Source: PALSA-894 sp963828625
GTDB taxonomy: Bacteria; Pseudomonadota; Alphaproteobacteria; Rhizobiales; Xanthobacteraceae
Reading direction: 5' to 3'
NCBI GenBank assembly: GCA_963828625.1
Contig: CAWHEX010000009.1
Coordinates: 62,001-126,000 of the forward strand
Length of the DNA stretch: 64,000 bases
A program made the position numbers and the translations under genes. Shown here one piece after another: positions 17,678-27,700 of this stretch. The notes under the pieces were generated by a model. It worked only from the letters and a program-made list of their open reading frames with translations. It searched no databases and was not told the origin of the DNA. Within the stretch, counting starts at the first letter, position 1; each line of letters starts with the position of its first letter.

Positions 17678-18649
17678 ATGATCGACCGGCGGCGTTTCCT
17701 TGGAGCTTCGGCGGCATTCGTTGTGCCGGTGCCATGCGCGCTGGCGCAGGATTATCCGCAACGCGCCGTGCGGGTCATCGTGCCCTATGCGCCGGGTGGC
17801 GCGTCGGACATTCTGGCACGACTGATCCAGCAGCATCTCGAACGTGCGCTCGGCCAATCGTTCGTCGTCGACAATCGCGGCGGCGGCGCCTCGCAGGTCG
17901 GTACGCAGGCGATCGCGACCGCGACGCCGGACGGCTACACCATCGGCATCATCGACAGCGCGTTCGTGATCAATCCCGGCCTGTTCGCCGGCAAGCTGCC
18001 GTACGACACGATCAAGGATTTCGCGCCGGTCTCGCTGCTCGCGACGTCGCCGCTCGTTCTCGTGGTGCATCCCTCGGTTCAGGCGGCGAGCGCGCAGGAG
18101 CTGGTGGCTCTCGCCAAACGCAAGCCCGGCGAAGTGACGTTTGCCTCTGCGGGCCTCGGCACCGCGATCCATCTCGCCGGCGAGCAGTTTCGTCAGGTCG
18201 CGCAAATCGAGATCAATCACATTCCCTATCGCGGCGGAGGGCCTTCGGTGATCGACCTGCTGTCCGGCAAGGTCGATTTCACCTTCTCGACCATTCCGGC
18301 GATCCTCGAACACGTCCGCGGCGGCAAAGTGCGCGCGCTCGGCATCACCAGCGCGGCGCGTCACACGCATCTGCCTGACGTGCCGACGATGGCGGAGGCC
18401 GGGCTTGCTGGCGTCGATTCCGCGCCGCTGTTCGGCATGGTGGCGCCCGCCGCCACGCCGCCCGCCGTGCTCGCGCGGCTCAATGCCGCGGCGGCGAACG
18501 CGGTGAAGTCCGAGGCGCTGAACGCGCGGCTGATCGAGATCGGCTATCTGCCGGTCGGCAACACGGCGGACGAATTCCGTACGCGCATCGCAGCCGAAAT
18601 CGACAAGTGGACGCGGATCATCCAAGCCGCCAATATCAAGCCCACTTAA
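17678..18649 (+). CDS. TctC/Bug solute-binding protein, copy 2
   Basis: A 323-residue paralogue of the protein at 15555-16520, with long identical stretches such as GGGASQVGTQAIATA and NPGLFAGKLPYDT. The signal peptide starts IDRRRFLGAS (Tat-like) and ends ALAQ. The ATG at 17678 follows the enolase stop by 2 bases, so the two are probably translated together. The apparent open-frame fusion to the enolase is caused by the frameshift in that gene and is not real. The near-duplicate pair flanking one enzyme suggests local duplication followed by divergence of the ligand pocket. Confidence 0.93.
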   Translation: MIDRRRFLGASAAFVVPVPCALAQDYPQRAVRVIVPYAPGGASDILARLIQQHLERALGQSFVVDNRGGGASQVGTQAIATATPDGYTIGIIDSAFVINPGLFAGKLPYDTIKDFAPVSLLATSPLVLVVHPSVQAASAQELVALAKRKPGEVTFASAGLGTAIHLAGEQFRQVAQIEINHIPYRGGGPSVIDLLSGKVDFTFSTIPAILEHVRGGKVRALGITSAARHTHLPDVPTMAEAGLAGVDSAPLFGMVAPAATPPAVLARLNAAAANAVKSEALNARLIEIGYLPVGNTADEFRTRIAAEIDKWTRIIQAANIKPT

Positions 18650-18688
18650 GCCGCGAACGGCATCCAACGGACAAAGGGAGAGAAACGA

Positions 18689-19039
18689 ATGAGCGTCGAA
18701 CGCAAGGAAGTCGGACCACGGATGAGTCAGGTCGTCATCCACGGCAACACGGTCTATCTGGCGGGAGTCGTGGCGCGCAATGCGTCGGGCAAGAGCATGA
18801 CCGAGCAGACGCAGGACATTCTCAAATCCATCGACGGCTATCTGAAGCAGGCCGGCACCGACAAGTCGAAGCTGCTCTCGGCCAACATCTGGATCACCGA
18901 CATGGCGAAGTTCGCCGAGATGAACGCCGTGTGGGATTCCTGGGTGTCGCCCGGCAACACGCCCGCGCGCGCGACCGTCGAGGCGAAGCTCGCCGCGCCC
19001 GGCTATCATGTCGAGATCATGGTGGTGGCGGCGAAGTAA
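18689..19039 (+). CDS. RidA/YjgF family protein
   Basis: A 116-residue Rid protein. The family hydrolyses reactive imine/enamine intermediates produced by PLP enzymes and amine oxidases. The key arginine sits in TPARATVEAKL near residue 93-103. GNTVYLAG and ANIWITDMAKFAEMN match the trimer core. The start is supported by AAGGGAGAG eight bases upstream. A PLP enzyme lies 3 kb upstream in the same direction, which would fit an imine-producing step. Subfamily within RidA cannot be fixed by eye. Confidence 0.9.
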   Translation: MSVERKEVGPRMSQVVIHGNTVYLAGVVARNASGKSMTEQTQDILKSIDGYLKQAGTDKSKLLSANIWITDMAKFAEMNAVWDSWVSPGNTPARATVEAKLAAPGYHVEIMVVAAK

Positions 19040-19045
19040 TCCACA

Positions 19046-20558
19046 TGGGCGAGCGAGGAAGTCGCTTGCCGATCTGAAGGCGCGGCTGCGCGAGATCGGC
19101 GATCTGTACGCGGCCAGCTCTGTTCTCCATTGGGATCAGGCCACCTACATGCCGGAAGGCGGTGCGCAGGCGCGCGGACGGCAGTCCGCGCTTCTGCATC
19201 GCCTCGCGCACGAACGTGCGGTCGCGCCCGACATCGGCAGGTTGCTCGACGAACTCGAGCGATTTGCGGAAAGCCTCCCAGCGGACCACGATGACGCCTG
19301 CCTGATCCGCGTTTCGCGGCGGGGATACGAGAAGGCGATCAAGGTTCCGGCGGATTACGTGGCGCGCGCGAGCGCGAACAGCGCGGCGTCCTACGACGCA
19401 TGGACGCGTGCGCGTCCAGCAAACGATTTCGCCGCGATGGTGCCCTATCTCGAAAAGACGCTCGACCTCAGCCGCGAATATTCGGAATTCTTCGCGCCAT
19501 ACGCTCACCTCGCCGATCCGCACATCGACGATGCCGACGAGGGTATGACCACGGCGTCGATCCGGGCGGTGTTCGACGCGTTGCGGCGCGAACTCGTGCC
19601 GCTCGCACGCACGATCTGCGATCAGGCGGTGGCCGACGACAGCTGGCTGCGGCAGGTGTTTCCCAAGGCCGCCCAGTTCGAGTTCGGCCTCAAGGTCGCG
19701 CAGCGCATGGGCTACGACACGCGGCGCGGGCGGCTCGACCTGACGCATCATCCATTCTGCACGACCTTCGCGCTCGACGACGTGCGCATCACCACGCGCG
19801 TCAACGAGCGCGATCTCGGTGACGCGCTGTTTTCGACGGTGCATGAGGCCGGCCATGCGATGTACGAGCAGGGCATCGGTCCAGCCCTCGAAGGCACGCC
19901 GCTCGGCCACGGTGTGTCGGCCGGCGTGCACGAAAGCCAATCACGACTATGGGAGAACGTGGTCGCGCGCAGCGAGGGCTTCTGGCAGCACTTCTATCCG
20001 CAGCTCCAGCAGACTTTCCCGCAGCAACTTGGCCGCGTGCCGCTGGCCACCTTTCATCCTGCGATCAACAAGGTCGCGCGCTCGCTAATCCGCACCGACG
20101 CCGACGAGGTCACCTACAATCTGCACGTCATGCTGCGCTTCGATATCGAGTTGCGGCTCCTCGAAGGCAAATTGTGCGTGAAGGACCTGCCCGATGCATG
20201 GAATGCCGCCATGCAGGAAAATCTCGGCCTCACGCCGCCGGACGATCGCGACGGCTGCCTGCAGGACGTCCATTGGTTCTCCGGCCGCATCGGCGGACAA
20301 TTCCAGGGCTATACGATCGGCAACATCCTCGGCGCGCAGTTCTATGCGGCGGCGCTGAAGGCGCATCCGGATATTCCGCAGGAGATTGCCCGCGGCGAAT
20401 TCGCGACGCTGCACGATTGGCTGCGCAAGAACGTCTATCGTCACGGCGCCAAGTTCACACCGAACGAACTCGTCGAACGCGCAACCGGGTCCGCGATGAC
20501 GATGCAGCCGTATCTGGATTATCTGCGCGGCAAGTATGGCGCGCTTTACCGGCTCTAG
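19046..20558 (+). CDS. M32 carboxypeptidase Taq (probable N-terminal frameshift)
   Basis: Zinc carboxypeptidase of about 504 residues. It has the M32 landmarks HPF (in LTHHPFC), the zinc site HEAGH (VHEAGHAMYEQG), HESQSRLWEN and NLHVMLRFDIE. It trims C-terminal residues from peptides in the cytoplasm. The long open frame has no good start: the plausible ATG at 19046 (MGERG) is one frame off SLADLKARL, implying one extra base near 19060. Length is 3n+1 from that ATG. Otherwise a non-ATG start must be used. The stop is 17 bases from the convergent VOC gene. Confidence 0.88.
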
Positions 20559-20575
20559 CGCTCTGGCCGGCCGCG

Positions 20576-21481
20576 CTAGTTGCGCGGCCGCATGTCGCGT
20601 GCGTCGTATTCAGCCGGGTCCATCGCCCAGAGCCCGGCGTCGTAGCCGTTGGCGTAGTTCTGGTTGGTCGTTGCGGGATTGCGGTTCACGAGCGGGCGCA
20701 GATACATCGGGTGCGTCACGCTGCGCACCTCGTGCTCGACCGACCACAGCACTTTGCCGCTGTCGAGATCGACGATGTCCTGGAAGCGATACTGATACTG
20801 GTTGTCCTCGACCGAGATGAGATTGCGCGCCTTCAGCTTCTCGTACGGCCCTGAGAAGTCCGCAATGTACATCTGCACATGATGGCCGTCGAAAGCGGGC
20901 TGTGGCCGGTCGGTTTCGCGGAACTGCATGAACTGGTTCTTGCCCATCAGGGTACGCGCGACCGTGCCGTCGCCGTTCTGCACCTGCGTGGGCGTTCCGA
21001 ACACCGCCGGATAGAAATCCGCGATGCGCTTCGCGGTGCCGACCGGCACGTCGAACTCCACATAGGGTATGCCAAGCGCGATGCGGCCGAACCGCTCGGC
21101 GTCCGGCTCGTAGCAGCGCATGCGATTGCCCCACGGACAGATCGCCTCGACGTAATCGTTGTGCTCGGAGAAGCCGAATTTAGTGCCTTCGAGCTTCGGC
21201 TTCACGCGCGTCAGGCGGTCGAGCAGTGCTTGGCGGCCGGAGATCACCAGTCCCGTGTGTCCGCGCACGACCTGCGGTGCGCCGGTCGGCAGATGAAACT
21301 GGCTGCGCCCCACGTTGATCCACATGTTGGTGTCGGCGACCATCAAATACGGGTCGCGCGTGAGTCCTAGGCCCGCCGCATAGAACAGCTGCGCGAGGCG
21401 CTGGTCCGGGACCTGCACATTGACGTGCTCCATATGGATCGAATTGCCGAGGTCCTCGGCGGTGCGGTCGAATTGTTTCAT
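20576..21481 (-). CDS. VOC-fold (glyoxalase/dioxygenase-like) protein
   Basis: A 301-residue protein with two apparent vicinal-oxygen-chelate modules: MEHVNVQVPDQRLAQLFY near residue 17-34, and IPYVEFDVPVGTAKRIADFY near 137-156. A DGHHVQMYIADF segment looks like a metal-binding strand. The chemistry is not known; VOC enzymes include dioxygenases, isomerases and resistance proteins. The start at 21481 has GGGACGAGA upstream and fits the conserved KQFDRTAEDLG. It is the only minus-strand gene closing the catabolic block. Confidence 0.7.
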   Translation of the reverse strand: MKQFDRTAEDLGNSIHMEHVNVQVPDQRLAQLFYAAGLGLTRDPYLMVADTNMWINVGRSQFHLPTGAPQVVRGHTGLVISGRQALLDRLTRVKPKLEGTKFGFSEHNDYVEAICPWGNRMRCYEPDAERFGRIALGIPYVEFDVPVGTAKRIADFYPAVFGTPTQVQNGDGTVARTLMGKNQFMQFRETDRPQPAFDGHHVQMYIADFSGPYEKLKARNLISVEDNQYQYRFQDIVDLDSGKVLWSVEHEVRSVTHPMYLRPLVNRNPATTNQNYANGYDAGLWAMDPAEYDARDMRPRN

Positions 21482-21585
21482 GGCGTCTCGTCCCGAATGG
21501 CGTTCGGGCAAGACTAGCACGGCAATATCCGGCGGCGCACGACCGTCCGCGCCAGATCAGCGATGCGAAATTTCGGGATGTCGGA

Positions 21586-22740
21586 TTATTCGGCCGCTGC
21601 CGCGAGGCTTTCGCGGATCTCGGCACGGAATTCGTCGATCAAGGTCAGCTTCTTCTTGCGTTCGACGTGCCAAAAGGACCAGCCGTTGCAGGCGTCCAGC
21701 CCTTGCGCGAGCGCCCCGAGGCGGTGGATCGAGCCGACACTGCTGCCGATCTGCAGCGCGCCGTCGGCGCGCACCAGGGCGGACACCTTTCGCTTGGCAT
21801 CGAACAGCGTCTCGCCGGGCTTGATCATGCCGCGCTCGACCAGCGCAGCAAATGCGACGCGCGGTGCGGCCCGTGCCGTCATGAACGGTGCAAGCGAAGC
21901 CTGCGGCAGCGGCTCCACTTGGAAAATGCGCGTCTCGGCTGCGGCAGCATAGGCAGGATCGCGTTCGATTCCGACGAACTGCCGACCGAGGCGCTTTGCG
22001 ACGGCGCCGGTCGTGCCGGTGCCGCTGAACGGATCGAGGACGAAGTCGCCGGGCTGCGAGGAGGAGAGGATCACGCGCGCGAGCAGCGCCTCGGGCTTCT
22101 GTGTCGGGTGAATCTTCTTGCCGTCGTGGCCCTTCAGCCGCTCCTCGCCGGTGCAAAGCGGGATCGTCCAGTCCGAGCGCACCTGAACGTCTTCGTTGCC
22201 GGCCTTCAGAGCCTCGTAGTTGAAGGTGTAGCCCTTGCCGCCGGCCTCGCGCGACGCCCAGATCATGGTCTCGTGCGCATTGGTGAAGCGGCGGCCGCGG
22301 AAGTTGGGCATCGGGTTGGTCTTGCGCCACACCACGTCGTTGAGGATCCAGAACCCGAGGTCCTGCAGGATCGTGCCGACGCGGAAGATGTTGTGGTACG
22401 AGCCGATCACCCAGATCGTCGCGGAAGGCTTCATGACGCGGCGCGCAGCCATCAGCCATGCGCGCGTGAAGTCGTCATAGGCCGAGAAGCTGGAAAACTT
22501 GTCCCAGTCGTCGTCGACCGCGTCGACTTTCGAATCGTCGGGACGCTTCAGGTCGCCCTGGAGCTGCAGATTGTACGGCGGATCGGCGAAGATCAGGTCG
22601 ACCGAGGCTGCCGGCAGGCGTGCCATTTCGGCGACGCAATCGCCGACAACGATCGAATGGGACGCAAGGGCCCCGAGACTTGGGTGCTCAAGACTTGTGC
22701 GGGGCGTCCTACTGGACGCCCCGCGACGCGACACACGCAT
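21586..22740 (-). CDS. ccrM: CcrM-type adenine DNA methyltransferase (GANTC)
   Basis: Cell-cycle-regulated N6-adenine methyltransferase, expected to modify GANTC. The 384-residue protein shows beta-class order: motif IV DPPYNLQLQGDLKRP at residues 53-67, then motif I DPFSGTGTTGAVAKRLG near 259. The C-terminal 90 residues (APFMTARAAPRVAF to the NGWSFWHVE segment) are the conserved CcrM DNA-binding extension. The target is known for the family, not seen here. A perfect hairpin covers codons 6-13. No CtrA box was identified upstream by eye. It is not next to rnhB (38 kb), its neighbour in some relatives. Confidence 0.95.
   Translation of the reverse strand: MRVSRRGASSRTPRTSLEHPSLGALASHSIVVGDCVAEMARLPAASVDLIFADPPYNLQLQGDLKRPDDSKVDAVDDDWDKFSSFSAYDDFTRAWLMAARRVMKPSATIWVIGSYHNIFRVGTILQDLGFWILNDVVWRKTNPMPNFRGRRFTNAHETMIWASREAGGKGYTFNYEALKAGNEDVQVRSDWTIPLCTGEERLKGHDGKKIHPTQKPEALLARVILSSSQPGDFVLDPFSGTGTTGAVAKRLGRQFVGIERDPAYAAAAETRIFQVEPLPQASLAPFMTARAAPRVAFAALVERGMIKPGETLFDAKRKVSALVRADGALQIGSSVGSIHRLGALAQGLDACNGWSFWHVERKKKLTLIDEFRAEIRESLAAAAE
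22700..22723. repeat. 10-bp hairpin inside the ccrM 5' coding region
   Basis: CGGGGCGTCC (22700-22709) and GGACGCCCCG (22714-22723) are perfect arms around TACT. Within ccrM codons 6-13, so in mRNA a stable stem would form about 17 bases after the start codon, where it could slow initiation or mark that the true start is further downstream. Confidence 0.6.
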
Positions 22741-23007
22741 GACTGAACATCACTTGGGTACGCGGTCGGAGACGCGAATACCTGACAACCGACTGCCCGC
22801 ATCTTGGCCACCCAAAGTAAAAATCGACTTAAGCGAAACGAAAATCTGATTGAAAGCATTAGGCTTTGGGTAACCATACGGCAGACGCGCCAGGTAGCCG
22901 TTTCGTCATGAAAAGAGCGCAGAAGCCGCGCAGGAACGCCTTTTCCCGGGCAATGGACTTGGATGCCCCCGTCGGCGACTATCGGGCGGGGCCGACAGGA
23001 GGAATCG

Positions 23008-23945
23008 ATGCGGTTCGATGAACTGCCGCAAAGCGACAACATCGAGGACCGCCGCGGCGATGGCGGGAGCGGCGGCGGAGGCGGCGGTTTCCCATGGGGA
23101 TGGGCGGCCGCGGCGGGCTCGGTATCGGCACCATCGTGGTGCTGGGCATCGTGGGCTACGCGCTCGGCATCGATCCACGCCTTTTGATCGGCGGCGCGGA
23201 GATTCTCACGGGCGGTGGCGGCGGCAGCGGATACCAACAGCAGGCGCCCAGTTCACCCGGCAAGTCCGGTGCGCCGAGCGACGAGATGGGCAAGTTCGTC
23301 TCGCGCATCCTCGGCTCGTCCGATGTGCAGTGGAAGCAGATCTTCGAGGCGGCGGGGCAGCGCTACAAGTCGCCGACGCTGGTGATGTTTTCCGGCGCGA
23401 CGCGCGCGGACGCCTGCGGCATGGCGCAGTCCGCGATGGGGCCGTTTTATTGCCCGGCCGATCAGAAGATCTATCTCGATACCTCGTTCTTCCGCGACAT
23501 CGAGCGGCGCTTCAAAGGCTGCGATGCCGGATCGCGCGGGTGCCAGTTCGCGCAGGCCTACGTGATCGCGCACGAGGTCGGCCATCACGTGCAGCAGCAA
23601 CTCGGCATTCTCACCAAGTCGCATCAGCAGCAGAAGGCGGTGTCGAAGCCCGAGGCGAACCGCATTCAGGTGCGGATCGAACTGCAGGCGGATTGCTTTG
23701 CGGGAATCTGGGCGGCGAAATCAGACCAGCAGTGGAAGTTCATCGAGCCGGGCGACGTCGAGGCCGCCATGCGCACCGCGGCGGCGATCGGCGACGACCG
23801 CCTGCAAAAGCAGGCGCAGGGCTACGCCATCCCGGACAGCTTCACGCATGGTACGTCCGAGCAGCGCCAGCGCTGGTTCCAGACCGGGCTCAAGGCGGGC
23901 ACGGTCGCGGCGTGCAATACGTTTGCGCAGGGCGCGCAGCTTTAG
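23008..23945 (+). CDS. YpfJ-type neutral zinc metallopeptidase (frameshift)
   Basis: Membrane-anchored putative zinc peptidase of about 312 residues. MRFDELPQSDNIEDRRG plus a glycine run opens the protein, then one transmembrane helix (IGTIVVLGIVGYALG), and the peptidase domain with HEVGHHVQQQLG and downstream ELQADCFAGIWA (third ligand Glu/Asp). ATG at 23008 follows an excellent AGGAGGAA. The frame changes near 23090 at FP/MGMGGRGG, and length is 3n+2, fitting one missing base in the cccatgggg tract. It is divergent from ccrM. Confidence 0.87.
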
Positions 23946-23959
23946 GACGCCGCTTCGTC

Positions 23960-24514
23960 ATGCCCGGCATCGACGAGTCCCGCCAGTTCATCCCGCTGAA
24001 GATCGCGGTGCTGACCGTCTCGGATACGCGCTCGCGCGATGAGGACAAATCCGGCGCGACGCTCGCCGAGCGCATCGAGAAGGCGGGGCATGCCGTCGCG
24101 GCGCGCGCGATCGTCACCGACGACGTCGAGAAAATCCGCGCGCAGGTGAAGGCGTGGATCGCCGATCCGGCGGTCGATGTCGTCATCAGCACCGGCGGCA
24201 CCGGCTTCACCGGTCGTGACGTGACGCCGGAGGCGCTCGAGCCGCTGTTCGAGAAGCGCATGGAGGGATTCTCCGCGCTGTTTTTGCTGGTGAGCCACGG
24301 GAAGATCGGCACGTCGGCGATCCAGACGCGCGCAACTGCCGGCGTCGCCGGCGCGACCTACATCTTCTGCCTGCCGGGCTCGCCCGGCGCCTGCCGCGAC
24401 GCGTGGGACGAGATCCTCCTGCACCAGCTCGATTACCGGTATCGCCCCTGCAATTTCGTCGAGATTATGCCGCGGCTCGACGAGCATCTGCGGCGCGGCA
24501 AGGCGAAAGCGTAG
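23960..24514 (+). CDS. moaB: molybdenum cofactor biosynthesis protein MogA/MoaB
   Basis: MPT adenylyltransferase-type protein of 184 residues that activates molybdopterin with ATP before molybdate insertion. It has TVSDTR near residue 19, the catalytic loop STGGTGFTGRDVTPEAL at about 76-92, and GSPGACRDAWDE. Length fits MoaB/MogA. The gene starts 14 bases after the peptidase stop with AGGA nearby, so the two could share a transcript. A weak hairpin (24559-24573) follows. Confidence 0.92.
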   Translation: MPGIDESRQFIPLKIAVLTVSDTRSRDEDKSGATLAERIEKAGHAVAARAIVTDDVEKIRAQVKAWIADPAVDVVISTGGTGFTGRDVTPEALEPLFEKRMEGFSALFLLVSHGKIGTSAIQTRATAGVAGATYIFCLPGSPGACRDAWDEILLHQLDYRYRPCNFVEIMPRLDEHLRRGKAKA

Positions 24515-24558
24515 CCGGGGTCGCCGCCGGTCTTGTCCACAAGCACGCGACCGGACGA

Positions 24559-24573
24559 GGCCCGTAAAGGGCC
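24559..24573 (+). terminator. weak candidate terminator after moaB
   Basis: GGCCC-GTAAA-GGGCC followed by GTTTGTG, 45 bases after the moaB stop. The stem is short (5 bp) and the T-tract poor, so the assignment is tentative. Confidence 0.3.
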
Positions 24574-24750
24574 GTTTGTGTTGCGGAATCCGCACAGCTT
24601 ACCGGTAATCCGGCCCACCGTTGCATCCGTACGGTGCGGGCGGCGCCAATCCGTATAGGCTTGAGTTCCAAAGAGAGCCCGCATGTCGGGCCGAATCCGT
24701 TTGCGGCCAACGGCTGCGGACGATCGTTAGCTTGCGGCAAGGGCTTGGGC

Positions 24751-27700
24751 GTGCGGTCTTTCCGGCGGTCTCATCGGGCGCGATTGGGCGCGGCGCTGCT
24801 GGCGTCAGCGCTGATTGCCGCGCCTGCCGCCGCGCAGGACGCGACCTGGAATCTCAATCCCACCACCGCGAACTGGAATACCGCCGGCAACTGGACGCCC
24901 GCGACCGTGCCGACCGGCATCGCGACGTTCGGCGCCTCGAACGTAACAACGCTGAATTTTTCGGCGCCCACATCGATCGGCACGATTCAGTTCGACGCGG
25001 CGGCGCCGGTCTACAACTACACGATCGATTTCCTGACGATCGGAGGCACAGGGATCGTCAACAATTCCTCGAATGCTCCCCGGCTGAACATCAACCCGTT
25101 GAGCAGCAGCCTTCTGCAAAACTCCACCCTGACTTTCCAGAACGCCAGTACCGCCGCGAACGCGATTATCAACAACGTCACCCGTGGGGCCATAAGTTTC
25201 GAGAATTCGAGCAACGCCGGCACCGCGACGATCAACAACACCGCGACTGCCGGCCTCAACGCCGCAGGACTTTTCTTTACGAATACGAGCAGCGCCGCCA
25301 ACGCAACCATCAACAATACGGGCAGTGGCGGGCTCACGCTGAACAATGCGGCCGTCCTTACCTTTTCCCTGTCGAGCACGGCGGGCAATGCAATCATCAA
25401 CAACAGCGGGGGCAACGGCTTCGTAAATTTTGCAGACACGAGTACGGCTGGCAATTCAGTCATCACGAATTCCGCAAGACTTATCTTTCTCGACTCCGCG
25501 GTCGCCGGCAGCGCGACAATCACGACGAAGAACGGCGGGTTTACCAATTTTCTCGACACCACCTCGGGCGGAACCGCGCGATTCATCACGGAAGCGGGAG
25601 GACTCTTCGTCATCAGCAACCTGTCGTCAGGCGGCATGACGGCGGGCTCGATCGAAGGCGCGGGCAGCTTTTCGCTTGGAGCGAAGGAGCTGGAAGCCGG
25701 CGGCAACAACCTGTCGACGGAAGTCAGCGGCGTGATTTCCGGCATCGGCGGCAAGCTCAGCAAGCTGGGCACCGGCACGCTGATCCTCTCCGGCGCCAAT
25801 ACCTACACAGGCGGCACGTTCAACTGCGCCTGCTCGACGCTCCAGCTCGGCACGCTCGCGCGCGTCGGTGCGATCCTTGGCGACGTGACCAACGAGGGCA
25901 TCTTCAACATCGTCAACGCCAACACGGCGGGCATCACCTCGATCACCAACAGGCTCGGCGGCGAGACGCATTTCTTCAACGGCACCTCGGCGAGCGCGGC
26001 CGCGATCGCGAACAACGACGGCTTCACGACCTTCCACAACACGTCCACCGCCGGCACCGCCGACATCGCCAACCGCAACGGCGGCGAGACCTCCTTCCTC
26101 GACAGCAGTACGGCCTCGCACGCCACGATCACCAATCGGGCGTTCAGCATCACGAATTTCCTGGGCGCCAGCACGGCAGCCTTCGCGGGCATCACCAACA
26201 ACGGCGGCGCGACGTTTTTCTTCGATCAAAGTACGGCGGGCAACGCCGACATCACGAACCGCAGCGGCGGCGCGACGGTGTTCGGTGACATCGTGGGCAC
26301 GCATACCGCGAGCGCCGCCAATGCGACGATCACCAATCGCGAAACCGGCGGCCAGACGATCTTCCAGTCGCTGACCACGGCCGGAAGCGCCACCATCAAT
26401 AACAATGGCGGTCGGACCTCGTTCTTCGACGGCAGCAACGCAGGCACCGCGATCATCACGAACCGGAATGTGGGATTGATCGATTTCACCGATCAAAGCT
26501 CGGCATCGAACGCGAGGATCGTTAATCGCGACGGTGATCCGATTTTCGGTCCGAGCCAGACGGTATTCTCCGGAACGAGCACCGCGGCAAACGCCACCAT
26601 CACCAATCATTCGCTGGGCGGGACAGCGTTCGTCCAGGACGCGAACGCCGGCACCGCCACGATCATCAACAATGCCGACGGCGCGACCATCTTCGGCACG
26701 CCGACTTTCACGGATGCGCCGAGTGCCGCCAACGCCAACATCACCACCAATGGCGGCGGCGTTACATTCTTCCAGGCCTTCGCGACGGCCGCCAGCGCGA
26801 CCATCACGACCAACAGCGGCAGCGGAACGGCTTTCTTCGACAACAGCACCGGCGGTAACGCGCAGTTCATCACGAATGCCGGCGGCGTCGTCGATTTCTC
26901 CCAGACGCTCGGGCCGGGGGGCAACAAGAAGATCACGGCGGGCTCGATCGCCGGTGCGGGTGACTACTATCTCGGCGCCAATCAGCTCACCGTCGGAGGA
27001 AACCACCTCTCGACCACGGTGAGCGGAAGCATCAACGACAGCGTCTCGCCCTTCTTCGCCTGCATCTGCACGCCGCCGAGCAGCGGCGCCTCGCTGGTGA
27101 AAGTCGGCAGCGGCACGCTCACGCTTTCGGGCCTCAACACCTACACGGGCGTGACCATCGTCGACGGCGGCACGCTGATCGTGAACAGCACGATCGCGTC
27201 GTCGAGCGGGCTCACGGTGAACCCGGGCGGCACCATCGGCGGTAACGGCACGTTGCCGGCGACCACGATCGCGGGCGGCACGCTGTCGCCGGGCAATTCG
27301 ATCGGCACGGTTTCGATCAACGGCAGCCTGAGTTTCGTCGGACCCGGCAACTACATCGTCGAGGTCTCGCCCGCGGCCGCCGACCGCACCAACGTGAGCG
27401 GCGCGCCCGGCACCGCCACGCTCGGCGGCACGCTCAGGGCCATCGGGCAGGGCGGCGTCTACACCATCGGCACGCGCTATACGGTGCTCAACGCGACCGG
27501 CGGCGTGACCGGCGCGTTCTCGGATCTGACGATCATTGGCAATTTCGGCGCCACCAAGCCGCACATCGAATACGACGCCAACAACGTCTATCTGGTGCTT
27601 GATCCGAACGCGCTCTCGCCGTTCCTTGGCGGCGCGACACGCAATCAGCGCGCGGTCGCGGGCGTGGTCGATGTTGCGATCGCGGCGGGCAGCCAGCTGC

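Noticed and set aside
17153..18649. An apparent enolase-TctC fusion protein
   Set aside because: The enolase ends normally at 17675 in another frame and TctC has its own ATG and signal peptide at 17678; the fusion exists only because of the frameshift.
25132..26900. Tandem repeats considered as a CRISPR array or satellite
   Set aside because: The repeat is conserved at protein level, not as identical DNA; unit length varies, there are no spacers, and the reading frame is open throughout.
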